From assembly GCF_001509405.1 (NCBI RefSeq), contig NZ_CP011502.1, positions 930,001 through 994,000 of the forward strand: a stretch of DNA of 64,000 bases, read 5' to 3'. Below, one piece after another: positions 1 to 7,525 of this stretch. Each line of letters starts with the position of its first letter. The first letter of the stretch is position 1. The notes under the pieces were generated by a model. It was not told where the DNA came from, did not search any database, and was given only the letters and a program-made list of their open reading frames with translations. A program made the translations under genes and the position numbers. This stretch comes from Aeromicrobium erythreum (GTDB lineage: Bacteria; Actinomycetota; Actinomycetes; Propionibacteriales; Nocardioidaceae).

Positions 1-669
1 CAGGGCAAGGTGCCCCCGCTGCCGAGCGGGTGGTACTCGGAGTCGGCCATGCTCACCGCCGGTGGTGTGCACTTCTCCGGCGACTTCATGGTCGCGAACC
101 TGTCGGCCGACGAGGTCGAGCTCGAGATGATCCTCGTCGACGTCTGCGGCAAGGGCGTCGCGGCGGGCACGCAGTCGCTGCAGCTCGCGGGTGCACTGGG
201 CGGACTGATCGGCGCCCTGCCGCCGCAGGCCCTGTTCGCGGCCGCCAACGACTTCCTGCTGCGGCAGCAGTGGGAGGAGGGCTTCGCGACGGCGGTGCAC
301 GTCTCGATCGACCTGCGCACCGGCTCCTACGGGATCATCAGCGCCGGTCACCCGCCCGTCCTGCACTGGCGCCCGTCGACGGGGGAGTGGGCGATCGACG
401 AGGCGCGCGGCACGGCCCTCGGCATCATGCGTCACCCGCTCTTCACCCAGACGCACGGACGCCTGGAGCCGGGCGAGACGCTGCTCTTCTACACCGACGG
501 CGTCGTCGAGTCGCGCGACCAGGGTGTCGAGGAGGGCGTCGCGTGGCTGCGCACGGCGGCGACGCGTGCCCTCCGCGCAGGCGTCGAGGGTGCTGCGGGT
601 CGGATCCTCGGCCGGGTCCGCGCGAAGGACGACGACCGCGCCGTCCTGCTCGTCGCACGCCAGGACTGA
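1..669 (+). CDS. SpoIIE-type PP2C serine phosphatase, 3' part
   Basis: The reading frame is open from the first base, so the gene starts outside the window and only its C-terminal catalytic domain is seen. Visible PPM/SpoIIE features are the GDFM segment near the start, DVCGKG (the metal-binding Asp-Gly region), the SAGHPP motif and the FYTDGVVESR motif near the end. SpoIIE-type phosphatases dephosphorylate anti-anti-sigma factors in partner-switching systems that control alternative sigma factors; usual upstream partners are PAS, GAF or response-regulator domains, which would lie outside the window. A GTG at position 10 is possible as a start but would remove the N-terminal part of the PP2C core. 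No cognate anti-sigma genes are visible here. The family call is firm and the target unknown. Confidence 0.85.
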   Translation, partial: QGKVPPLPSGWYSESAMLTAGGVHFSGDFMVANLSADEVELEMILVDVCGKGVAAGTQSLQLAGALGGLIGALPPQALFAAANDFLLRQQWEEGFATAVHVSIDLRTGSYGIISAGHPPVLHWRPSTGEWAIDEARGTALGIMRHPLFTQTHGRLEPGETLLFYTDGVVESRDQGVEEGVAWLRTAATRALRAGVEGAAGRILGRVRAKDDDRAVLLVARQD

Positions 670-720
670 CCGAGCCCCGCCCCGGCCCCGGGTCGACGCG
701 GTGTGGCATCATGGACCCGC

Positions 721-819
721 TTCGGCCCCGAGAGCGGACGTAGCTCAATTGGTTAGAGTCTCTGCCTTCCAAGCAGAATGTTGCGAGTTCGAGTCTCGTC
801 GTCCGCTCTCGGGGCCGAA
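721..819. repeat. Perfect 20-nt inverted repeat enclosing tRNA-Gly
   Basis: Bases 721-740 (ttcggccccgagagcggacg) are the exact reverse complement of 800-819. The innermost 7 bp are the tRNA acceptor stem; the outer 13 bp continue the helix without a mismatch beyond both tRNA ends. The precursor would therefore fold as a tRNA on a 20-bp stalk. It could serve as a processing signal or as part of a terminator, although no T-run follows. Confidence 0.85.
734..807 (+). tRNA. tRNA-Gly (anticodon TCC)
   Basis: The cloverleaf is complete: a 7-bp acceptor stem gcggacg/cgtccgc, a D-arm around tagctcaattggtta, an anticodon stem TCTGC/GCAGA with 7-nt loop CTTCCAA giving anticodon TCC (768-770), and a T-arm gcgag-ttcgagt-ctcgt. 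Discriminator base T807; CCA is not encoded. It reads GGA/GGG glycine codons. It stands alone between the phosphatase gene and the palindromic repeat cluster. Confidence 0.95.
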
Positions 820-855
820 TCACGTCTCCACCCGCCCCGTCGCGGCGTCGTCCCT

Positions 856-1500
856 TTCGACCAGCGAAACGTTCCGCTGGTCGAGTAGCAGGGACGAGCT
901 TGCGAGGTCCCTGCGTATCGAGACCATCCGGCAACAGGTCAGCGCGAGCCGGCCCCCAGCGACCGCTTCGAGTGGTCTCGACCTCCGCCAGCTCCTTCGG
1001 CCCCCGCAAGCGGGAGGTGCCCCCAGCGGCGTCGACTACTCGACCAGCGGAGGGTTCCGCTGGTCGAGTAGCGGCGACGGCGAGCGCCAGCGAGCTCGTC
1101 GGTGCGTATCGAGACCACTCGGCGACGGCTCAGCGCGGGTCGGCCCCCAGCGATGGTTTGGGGTGGTCTCGATACGCCCGGAGCACGCTCGTGCCTCGCG
1201 GCTCCGCGCTACTCGACCAGCGACGCGTTCCGCTGGTCGAGTAGCGGCGACGGCGAGCGCCAGCGAGCTCGTCGGTGCGTATCGAGACCACCCGGCAACG
1301 GCCCAGCGCGGGCCAGTTTCCAGCGACGGCTTGGAGTGGTCTCGATACGTCGGCCCCAGGCTCGTTCCTCGCCGGGACCGACTACTCGACCAGCGGAGGG
1401 TTGCGCTGGTCGAGTAGTCCGACCGGCTGGGGGCACCTCCCGCTTGCGGGGGCCGAAGGAGCTCGTCGGTGCGTATCGAGACCACCCGGCAACGGCCCAG
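856..1500. repeat. Cluster of four palindromic intergenic repeats
   Basis: No convincing gene lies between the tRNA and the HNH gene at 1583. Four hairpins made of CTCGACCAGCG and its complement CGCTGGTCGAG occur at about 856-885, 1036-1070, 1209-1244 and 1382-1417, roughly 175 bp apart. Between them run further shared blocks: CGGCGACGGCGAGCGCCAGC, GAGCTCGTCGGTGCGTATCG and the inverted pair GCGTATCGAGACCAC / GTGGTCTCGATACG. Open frames across this stretch are artefacts of the repeats. Such hairpin families are scattered between genes in Nocardioidaceae (recalled, not searched here); they resemble REP/BIME-type elements. Confidence 0.85.
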
Positions 1501-1552
1501 CGCAAATCAGCCGAAATCCCCGTATCCACAGTGGTCTTCCGGGCTGGAGGGG

Positions 1553-1600
1553 GGTGTCGGAGGGGGTCTCTAGGTTGGAGACATGAACCCCACCGACACC
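1553..1600 (+). promoter_or_regulatory. Leaderless promoter and hairpin over the HNH start codon
   Basis: A -10 box TAGGTT (1571-1576) lies 6 nt before ATG 1583, which predicts transcription starting at or next to the A of the ATG. Nested inverted repeats surround the start: ggtgtcgg (1553-1560) with ccgacacc (1593-1600), gggg (1562-1565) with cccc (1588-1591), and gtctc (1566-1570) with gagac (1578-1582). The block is almost unchanged upstream of the second HNH copy, although other stretches differ. Confidence 0.6.
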
Positions 1601-2890
1601 CTCCTCGCAGACGCGGCAGTCGCGTCGGCGCGGGTGTGGGCTGGTGAGGCGGAGCAGGCTCGGGCGGTGCTGCGGTTCGTGGAGACCCGCCGCGCCGACG
1701 CCCTCGCCCAGGGTCTGTCGGCGCGTCAGGTCGAGGACGCCCGTCAGGTCGCGATCCTGGAGGTCGCCGTCGAGCTCCACGTCGCGCAGGGGTTCGTCGC
1801 GAACCTGGTCTCGGCCACCCGCACCCTGGTGATGGACCTGCCCGTCGTGTGGGCCGCTCACGTGCGGGGTGAGGTCGACCGGGCCAAGGCCCGCGAGATC
1901 GCCTCGACCGCCTGGAAGCTGCATGCACCGCAGAACCTCGCCCGGTTGGACGAGACCGTCCTCGCCTACGCCGCCAGCCACACGTTGGGTCAGTTGAAGG
2001 GGTGGCTGCGCCGCTTCCTGGTCCGGGTCGAGCCCGACCACGCGATCGAACGCCGCAAGGCCGCCCAGCAGGACCGCACCGTCACCATCACCGCCCTGGA
2101 TGACGGGATGAGCCTGCTGCAGGCCCTCATCCCCACGGCTGACGCCCTCCTGATCGAGCGTGACCTGACCCTGGCCGCGAAAGCCTCCCGTACCCAGACC
2201 CTCGACGATGACCGGACGTTGGCGCAGGCCCGCGCCGACGCCCTCGTCGACACCCTCCTGCACAAGGACGAGACCGACACCGCTGACCACGCGCCGGTCA
2301 GCGCCTCGGGCCGCGGTCGGTTCCACGTCGGCGTCACTGTCTCCCTGGCCACCCTGCTGGGGGTCTCGAGCGAGCCGGGCGTCTCCGCCGACGGGCAGCA
2401 CGTCCTCGACCCCGCCCTGCTCGCCGAGCTCGCCAGTCAAGAGGGAACCCTGTTCTCGCGGTTGTTGACCGACGAGAACGGCGGCATCCTCGACGTCACC
2501 GAGCTCGGCCGCTTCCCCACCCAACCCCTCCGCAGGGCACTCAACCTGATCGACGGCACGTGCGACGTCCCGGGTTGCACCCGACCCGCCATCGCCTGCG
2601 ACGCCGACCACCAGATCCCCTACGACCTCGACCCGCCACCCGGCCAGCAGCGTGGACCCACCGAAGCCGCGAACCTGCACCACCGCTGCCCACCCCACCA
2701 CGGACTCAAGACCCGAGGAGCACTCACCGTCAGCCACGACCAGGACGGCAACGCCCACTGGCACCTGCCCACCCGCACCCTGCCCGCCGAGACCGCATTC
2801 ACCCGCGCCTGGACCCGCCGAGACCGCACCATCCAGTTCGTCGAGATTCACCACACCCGCCTCGACCACATCCACTACCGACCGCGATGA
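1583..2890 (+). CDS. DUF222/13E12-type HNH endonuclease, copy 1
   Basis: A 435-residue protein. The N-terminal and central parts (about 1-300) match the helical DUF222 domain of the mycobacterial 13E12 repeat family, and the C-terminal part carries an HNH nuclease: CDVPGC at about 328-333, the DHQIPYD segment, NLHHRC and PPHHGLKT, which supply the His-Asn-His and cysteine zinc ligands. HNH domains nick or cut DNA; the role of DUF222-HNH proteins is not established, but they are multicopy and behave like selfish or repeat-associated genes. A near-copy with about 35 differences by eye lies at 62629-63936 on the other strand. The start is fixed by conservation of the upstream leaderless promoter. 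It sits directly downstream of the palindromic repeat cluster. Confidence 0.88.
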   Translation: MNPTDTLLADAAVASARVWAGEAEQARAVLRFVETRRADALAQGLSARQVEDARQVAILEVAVELHVAQGFVANLVSATRTLVMDLPVVWAAHVRGEVDRAKAREIASTAWKLHAPQNLARLDETVLAYAASHTLGQLKGWLRRFLVRVEPDHAIERRKAAQQDRTVTITALDDGMSLLQALIPTADALLIERDLTLAAKASRTQTLDDDRTLAQARADALVDTLLHKDETDTADHAPVSASGRGRFHVGVTVSLATLLGVSSEPGVSADGQHVLDPALLAELASQEGTLFSRLLTDENGGILDVTELGRFPTQPLRRALNLIDGTCDVPGCTRPAIACDADHQIPYDLDPPPGQQRGPTEAANLHHRCPPHHGLKTRGALTVSHDQDGNAHWHLPTRTLPAETAFTRAWTRRDRTIQFVEIHHTRLDHIHYRPR

Positions 2891-2913
2891 ACCAGGCGTA
2901 CGCGCTCACGCTG

Positions 2914-3013
2914 CGGGCACCTCGGGCCCAAGATGGCCGTGACCGACATGGCCACCGACCTCGAGCAGCTCGCCGCGAAGCTGCCGGCCGCCGTGGGCGG
3001 CTGGTTCAGCTGA
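2914..3013 (+). pseudogene. Possible 3' remnant of a disrupted gene
   Basis: Just after the HNH gene a short frame reads MAVTDMATDLEQLAAKLP and ends in GGWFS before a TGA at 3011-3013. The helical MATDLEQL-type ending resembles the C-terminal tail of methyl-accepting chemotaxis proteins. No start with ribosome binding site or upstream domain is present. It may be the tail left when the HNH element inserted, or a chance frame; the evidence is weak. Confidence 0.22.
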
Positions 3014-3560
3014 GCGACCTCGCCGCCGGGTCGTCGGTGCGGACCACCAGGTCGGCGGCGGCGCGGGTTCCCTCGGCGGCGAAGAGTCGGCGCTCCTGGG
3101 CGGCCCAGACGTCCCACCACGGCGCGTAGGTGTCGCCGTCGCGCGACAACGCGCGCCGCTGACGTGTCGCGACGTCGGCCTCGACCCAGACGAGCACGCT
3201 GAGGAACGGGCGCAGCACCCTCGACCCGCTGCCGCACCCGTCGAGCACGAGCAGGGGCACGGGCTCCACGGGCAGGGCACGCACCCAGGTGTCCCGCACC
3301 CAGCTCCACCGCGGTGGCCAGGCGGTCTCGTCGCGGGCGAGCGGCGCGAGCAGACCGTCCGCGAGCGCCGGCGGCATCTGCGCCAGCCCCGTCCATCCGG
3401 GCACGAACTCGTCGGTGCGCACGACCACGGCGTCGGTGCGGTCGGCGAGCGCGTCGGCGAGCGAGGACTTGCCGGCCCCGCTGGGCCCGTCGACGGCGAC
3501 CACCCGCACGCGCCCGCACGCCGGCTGACGGGTCCGCACCAGCTCCAGCAGCGCCTCCAC
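3006..3560 (-). CDS. P-loop nucleoside/uridine kinase-like protein
   Basis: A 184-residue cytosolic protein with a Walker A loop GPSGAGKSS at about 25-33, followed by DALADRTDAVVVRTDEF, in which the acidic DEF segment resembles the substrate-binding region of uridine kinase-type P-loop kinases. LLVLDGCGSGS resembles the strand that in this family precedes the substrate site. An RQRRALSRDGD segment could form the lid. The substrate is not evident; close actinobacterial relatives are usually annotated simply as ATP-binding or uridine kinase-like proteins. It faces the secreted phytase-like gene divergently across about 100 bp. Its stop region overlaps the putative gene remnant on the other strand. 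Confidence 0.7.
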   Translation of the reverse strand: MEALLELVRTRQPACGRVRVVAVDGPSGAGKSSLADALADRTDAVVVRTDEFVPGWTGLAQMPPALADGLLAPLARDETAWPPRWSWVRDTWVRALPVEPVPLLVLDGCGSGSRVLRPFLSVLVWVEADVATRQRRALSRDGDTYAPWWDVWAAQERRLFAAEGTRAAADLVVRTDDPAARSLS

Positions 3561-3663
3561 CCCGCCAGCCTAGGTTCGTGCGCCGTTCACCGCGGCGACG
3601 AGGTCCGTTCCGCGGACGCCGACAGTCTTCGCTCGATCCTCCTCCCCCCGACCAGGAGCACCT

Positions 3664-6552
3664 GTGAACCTTCGTCGTCCCGTCACCGTGGTCACCGCCC
3701 TCGCGGCGTCCGCCGTGGCCCTGGCCGTCCCCGCGGCCACGTCGCCCTCCGTCGCCGCCGAGCCGGACCGTGCCTTCACGCGCACGGCGACCTACCCCGT
3801 CTACAAGAACCTGCCCGCCGACCTGCCGTCGTCGTCGGAGACGGTCGCGGAGATCTCCGACGTCTCCGACGACGGCGACACGCTCGTCTACACCGACGCC
3901 GTCGGCAAGCGCATCGGCTTCCTCGACATCAGCGACGCCAGCGACCCGCGGGGGGCGGGCTCGCTGTCGCTCGCCCAGCTCGGCGACGCCGAGGACGAGC
4001 CGACGTCGGTCGCGGTGCACGGTGCCTACGTGCTCGTCGTCGTCAACACGAGCGAGTCGTTCACGCAGCCGAGCGGCCGGCTCGACGTCGTCCGGCTCGC
4101 CGACGCCAAGCGGGTGCGCAGCATCGACCTCGGGGGCCAGCCCGACTCGATCGACGTCTCCGGGAACCGCGGGATCGTCGCGATCGAGAACGAGCGCGAC
4201 GAGGAGTTCAAGCCGAGCGGTGGCAGCAAGGGTGACCTGCCGCAGCTGCCCGCCGGCTTCCTGCAGGTGCTCGACCTCTCCGGGCCGGTCGCCGACTGGT
4301 CCGCCACGAAGGTGCCGCTGACGCAGGCCGACGGGTCCGCGCTGCCGTCGTTCACCGAGGCGGGCGTGGTCGCGCCGACCGACCCGGAGCCGGAGTACGT
4401 CAGCATCAACGGTGCCGGCCAGGCGGCCGTGACGCTGCAGGAGAACAACGCGGTCGCGCTGGTCGACCTCGCGAGCGCCTCCGTCACGAAGGTGTTCAGC
4501 GCCGGTCGCTCGACGGTGAGCGGCATCGACACGAAGAAGGACGGCCAGATCGACCAGACCGGCTCGATCACCGACGTGCCGCGCGAGCCCGACGCGATCG
4601 GGTGGGTCGACGACCAGCACGTCGCGACGGCCAACGAGGGCGACTGGAAGGGCGGGACGCGCGGCTGGACCGTCTTCGACGCCCGCACCGGTGCGGTGGC
4701 CTGGGACTCCGGCAACACGCTCGAGCGCGAGGCGGTGCGCCTGGGTCTGCACAACGAGGACCGTGCCGGCAAGAAGGGCATCGAGCTGGAGGGTCTCTCC
4801 CTCGCCACGATCGACGGCACGCGGTACGCGTTCGTCGGCTCCGAGCGCTCGAACGTCGTGGCGGTCTACGACCTGAGCGACCCTGCCAAGCCGCGGTACC
4901 TGCAGGCGCTGCCGACGACGAACGGGCCGGAGGGCATCCTGCCGATCCCGTCGCGCGGGCTGCTCGCGGTCTCCAGCGAGGTGGACAGCCCGAGCACCGG
5001 CGTCCGCTCCTCGGTCGCCCTCTACCGCCTGGGCGACTCTGCTCCCGCGTTCCCCACGATCGAGTCGGTCGACGGACGCGACGGCGCGCCGATCGGCTGG
5101 TCCGCGCTCGGAGCGCTCAGCGGCGACCCGACGGACCCCCAGCGCGTCTACGCGGCGTCGGACAGCGTGCTCACGAAGGGCCGGATCTTCGGCGTCGACG
5201 TCTCCCGCACGCCGGCCGTCATCACCGACGAGACCGTCGTCACCGAGGGCGGCAGCCCGCTGACGCTCGATGTCGAGGGGCTGTTCGCGCGCCCGCAGGG
5301 CGGTTTCTGGCTGGCCTCTGAGGGATCGACCGGGTCGGGCAACCAGCTGGTGCGCACCGACGCCGCCGGCGTCGTGCAGCAGAAGGTGGCCCTGCCGCAG
5401 GACGTCGCGGCCCACGTCGGCAAGTGGGGGTTCGAGGGCGTCACGGCCACGAACGACGCCACAGGTGAGCACGTCTGGACGGTCCTGCAGCGTCCGCTCT
5501 GGAAGGACCCGTCGGCAGCCGACCTCGACCCGTACGAGGGCGCCGACGTCACCCGGATCGGGCGGTACGACGTCGCCGACGCGACCTGGCACTGGTTCGG
5601 CTACCGGCTGAACGCGCCCCGTCAGGGCGCTGGTGACTGGATGGGTCTCTCGGAGGTCACCGCGGTCGACGGCGACACGCTCGCCGTCGTCGAGCGCGAC
5701 AAGCTGAACGGTCCGTCCGCCCGCGTCAAGCGCGTCTACACGGTCGACGTGTCCTCGGGCGCGCAGGGCCTCACCGGCCTCGACGGCGACCTGCCCGTGC
5801 TCGGCAAGAAGCTCGCGATCGACGTGCTCCCCGCGCTGAAGGCCCCGAACGGCTGGGTCCAGGAGAAGCTCGAGGGCTTCACGATCGCCGCCGACGGATC
5901 GCTCTACGGCGTCACCGACAACGACGGCCTGAAGGACGCGACGGGGGAGACCGTCTTCCTGCGTCTGGGCCGCGCGACCGACGCGTTCGCCGACGCGCTC
6001 GCCACGACCACCACGATCGACGTCGCGCGCGGCTGGGCGTTCGGCACGCGCACGACGGCGCAGGTCACGGTCTCCGGCGCGAGCGCGTCGGGCGAGGTGG
6101 AGGTGCTCGACGGCGCGAAGGTCGTCGCGACGGGCGCCCTGCAGTCGGGGTCGGCCACGCTCGACCTGTCGGGCCTGGAGCCCGGACGCCGCACGCTGAC
6201 CGCGCGCTTCGCAGGGTCCGCGCTCGCGGGCGCCAGCACCAGCGCGCCCGTCACCGTCGAGGTCGCGCGCGCGTCGTCCACCACCCGGGTGTCGGCGTCG
6301 TCGACGTCGGTGCGTCGCGGCCAGACCTTCGTGCTCGCGACGCGCGTCGTCTCGTCGGGTGTGGTGCCGACTGGTCGCGTGCAGGTGCGACGCGCCGGCA
6401 AGGTCGTCGCCACCGTCGCGCTCGTGAAGGGCCGTGCGTCGGTGCGGCTCAAGGCCACCGCGAAGGGCACGCATCGCTACGAGGTGCGCTACCTCGGCAG
6501 CGAGCTCGTCGCTCCGAGCCGCTCGTCGTCGCTGACGGTGCGCGTGCGGTAG
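3664..6552 (+). CDS. Secreted choice-of-anchor/phytase-like protein with Ig-like repeats
   Basis: A 962-residue exported protein. Residues 1-36 form a Sec signal peptide (basic MNLRRP, hydrophobic Ala-rich core, cleavage near SVAAEP). Residues about 40-440 look like a beta-propeller of the choice-of-anchor I type (PEPEYVSINGAG, VTLQENNAVALVDL, ATANEGDW). Residues about 450-770 match the esterase-like phytase propeller (LDVEGLFARPQGGFWLASEG, WGFEGVTA). Residues about 780-962 are two bacterial Ig-like (Big_3) modules rich in Val, Thr and Ser. It probably acts outside the cell on phosphate esters or a related ester, but catalytic residues cannot be assigned by eye. The GTG start at 3664 follows an AGGAG at about 3653. 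Monocistronic. Confidence 0.8.
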   Translation: MNLRRPVTVVTALAASAVALAVPAATSPSVAAEPDRAFTRTATYPVYKNLPADLPSSSETVAEISDVSDDGDTLVYTDAVGKRIGFLDISDASDPRGAGSLSLAQLGDAEDEPTSVAVHGAYVLVVVNTSESFTQPSGRLDVVRLADAKRVRSIDLGGQPDSIDVSGNRGIVAIENERDEEFKPSGGSKGDLPQLPAGFLQVLDLSGPVADWSATKVPLTQADGSALPSFTEAGVVAPTDPEPEYVSINGAGQAAVTLQENNAVALVDLASASVTKVFSAGRSTVSGIDTKKDGQIDQTGSITDVPREPDAIGWVDDQHVATANEGDWKGGTRGWTVFDARTGAVAWDSGNTLEREAVRLGLHNEDRAGKKGIELEGLSLATIDGTRYAFVGSERSNVVAVYDLSDPAKPRYLQALPTTNGPEGILPIPSRGLLAVSSEVDSPSTGVRSSVALYRLGDSAPAFPTIESVDGRDGAPIGWSALGALSGDPTDPQRVYAASDSVLTKGRIFGVDVSRTPAVITDETVVTEGGSPLTLDVEGLFARPQGGFWLASEGSTGSGNQLVRTDAAGVVQQKVALPQDVAAHVGKWGFEGVTATNDATGEHVWTVLQRPLWKDPSAADLDPYEGADVTRIGRYDVADATWHWFGYRLNAPRQGAGDWMGLSEVTAVDGDTLAVVERDKLNGPSARVKRVYTVDVSSGAQGLTGLDGDLPVLGKKLAIDVLPALKAPNGWVQEKLEGFTIAADGSLYGVTDNDGLKDATGETVFLRLGRATDAFADALATTTTIDVARGWAFGTRTTAQVTVSGASASGEVEVLDGAKVVATGALQSGSATLDLSGLEPGRRTLTARFAGSALAGASTSAPVTVEVARASSTTRVSASSTSVRRGQTFVLATRVVSSGVVPTGRVQVRRAGKVVATVALVKGRASVRLKATAKGTHRYEVRYLGSELVAPSRSSSLTVRVR

Positions 6553-6568
6553 TCCGACGCCGACCGTG

Positions 6569-7522
6569 TCAGGCCAGGCGCTCCACCAGGGCGAGCCCGA
6601 GCGACCGGCCTGACACGTAGGCCGTCTCCACCGACGACGTAGGACCCCACGCGTCGCCGCACGCGCCGACCCCGTCGTCCCCGAGGTGGAACGTGGCGTC
6701 GTGCCCGTGCGCGGGCCGCGAGAAGGTCCACCGCTGCACGTGCACCAGGCTCGGCTCGGTGTCGGGGACCTCGACGACCTCGCGGAGCGCGGCCAGCATC
6801 GGTCCGGCGGCCGACGCCGGGTCGTCGAGGTGCTGCTCGGCCCGACCGGCCGTGCTGTGTGCGACGAGGACGGGCGCGCGGTCGCCACGCCGCAGACCGT
6901 CGTCGGCGACCCACGCCAGGTCGGCGTGGTCGCCGACGAAGATGCCGTCCTCGTCGGGCCACGTCCGCTCGTCCCACCCGGCCGTCAGCGCGAGCGCCGG
7001 CTCGTAGGGGTCGTCGAGCACGTCGTGGGCCGGGGTGCCCGGCTCGAGCAGACGTCGGGCCTGGGGGTCGGGCATGGCGAGCACGACCGCGTCGGCCCGC
7101 TCGCCGTCGACGCTCGGACCCTCCGGACCGACCTCGACACGGCCCACCGGGGCGGCGCTGCGCACGTCGAGCCGTCCGGCGAGGTCCTCCACGAGGCTGC
7201 GCAGGCCGTCGGGCGCGGCCCATCGCAGCGGGCCGGGCTTGACCTCGCGACCGCTGGGCGTCCAAGTGGTGAACCGATCGGTCCAAGGTCGCGCGAGGCC
7301 GCGCAGCTCCCAGTCGTCCACGACGGCGGCGAACGCGTCGTCACGGACGGTGAAGTAGCTCGCGCCGATGTCGACGACGCGCCCGTCGTGGCGGCGCAGG
7401 GCCATGCGACCCCCGGGACGCCGCCCGGTGTCGCGGACGACGACCTCGTGCCCGTGGGCCACGAGCTCGCGTGCGCACACGACACCGGACAGCCCGGCTC
7501 CGACCACCACGACGCGCGCCAT
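6569..7522 (-). CDS. FAD/NAD(P)-dependent oxidoreductase, renalase-like
   Basis: A 317-residue flavoprotein. The N-terminus has a dinucleotide-binding Rossmann motif, VVVVGAGLSGVVCAREL (residues 4-20), followed by RRPGGRMALR, typical of renalase and amine-oxidase-like flavoproteins. The C-terminal GVGACGDAWG segment is the usual second FAD contact, with GRSLGLALVERL closing the fold. Renalases oxidise aberrant reduced nicotinamide isomers, but many bacterial members have no tested substrate. Its start lies 3 nt after the stop of the upstream old yellow enzyme gene, so the two probably form one transcript; pairing of an NAD(P)H-dependent flavoenzyme with a renalase-like protein is compatible with reduced-nicotinamide repair, which is inference. 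Confidence 0.8.
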   Translation of the reverse strand: MARVVVVGAGLSGVVCARELVAHGHEVVVRDTGRRPGGRMALRRHDGRVVDIGASYFTVRDDAFAAVVDDWELRGLARPWTDRFTTWTPSGREVKPGPLRWAAPDGLRSLVEDLAGRLDVRSAAPVGRVEVGPEGPSVDGERADAVVLAMPDPQARRLLEPGTPAHDVLDDPYEPALALTAGWDERTWPDEDGIFVGDHADLAWVADDGLRRGDRAPVLVAHSTAGRAEQHLDDPASAAGPMLAALREVVEVPDTEPSLVHVQRWTFSRPAHGHDATFHLGDDGVGACGDAWGPTSSVETAYVSGRSLGLALVERLA

Positions 7523-7525
7523 CGG

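Noticed and set aside
900-1500. Several overlapping frames in the palindromic repeat cluster
   Set aside because: They translate repeat hairpins on both strands; no start sites and no domain content.
2875-6888. Very long open frame on the minus strand opposite the phytase-like gene
   Set aside because: GC-rich antisense shadow; Arg/Asp/Val-rich composition and no domain, while the plus strand carries a clear secreted protein.
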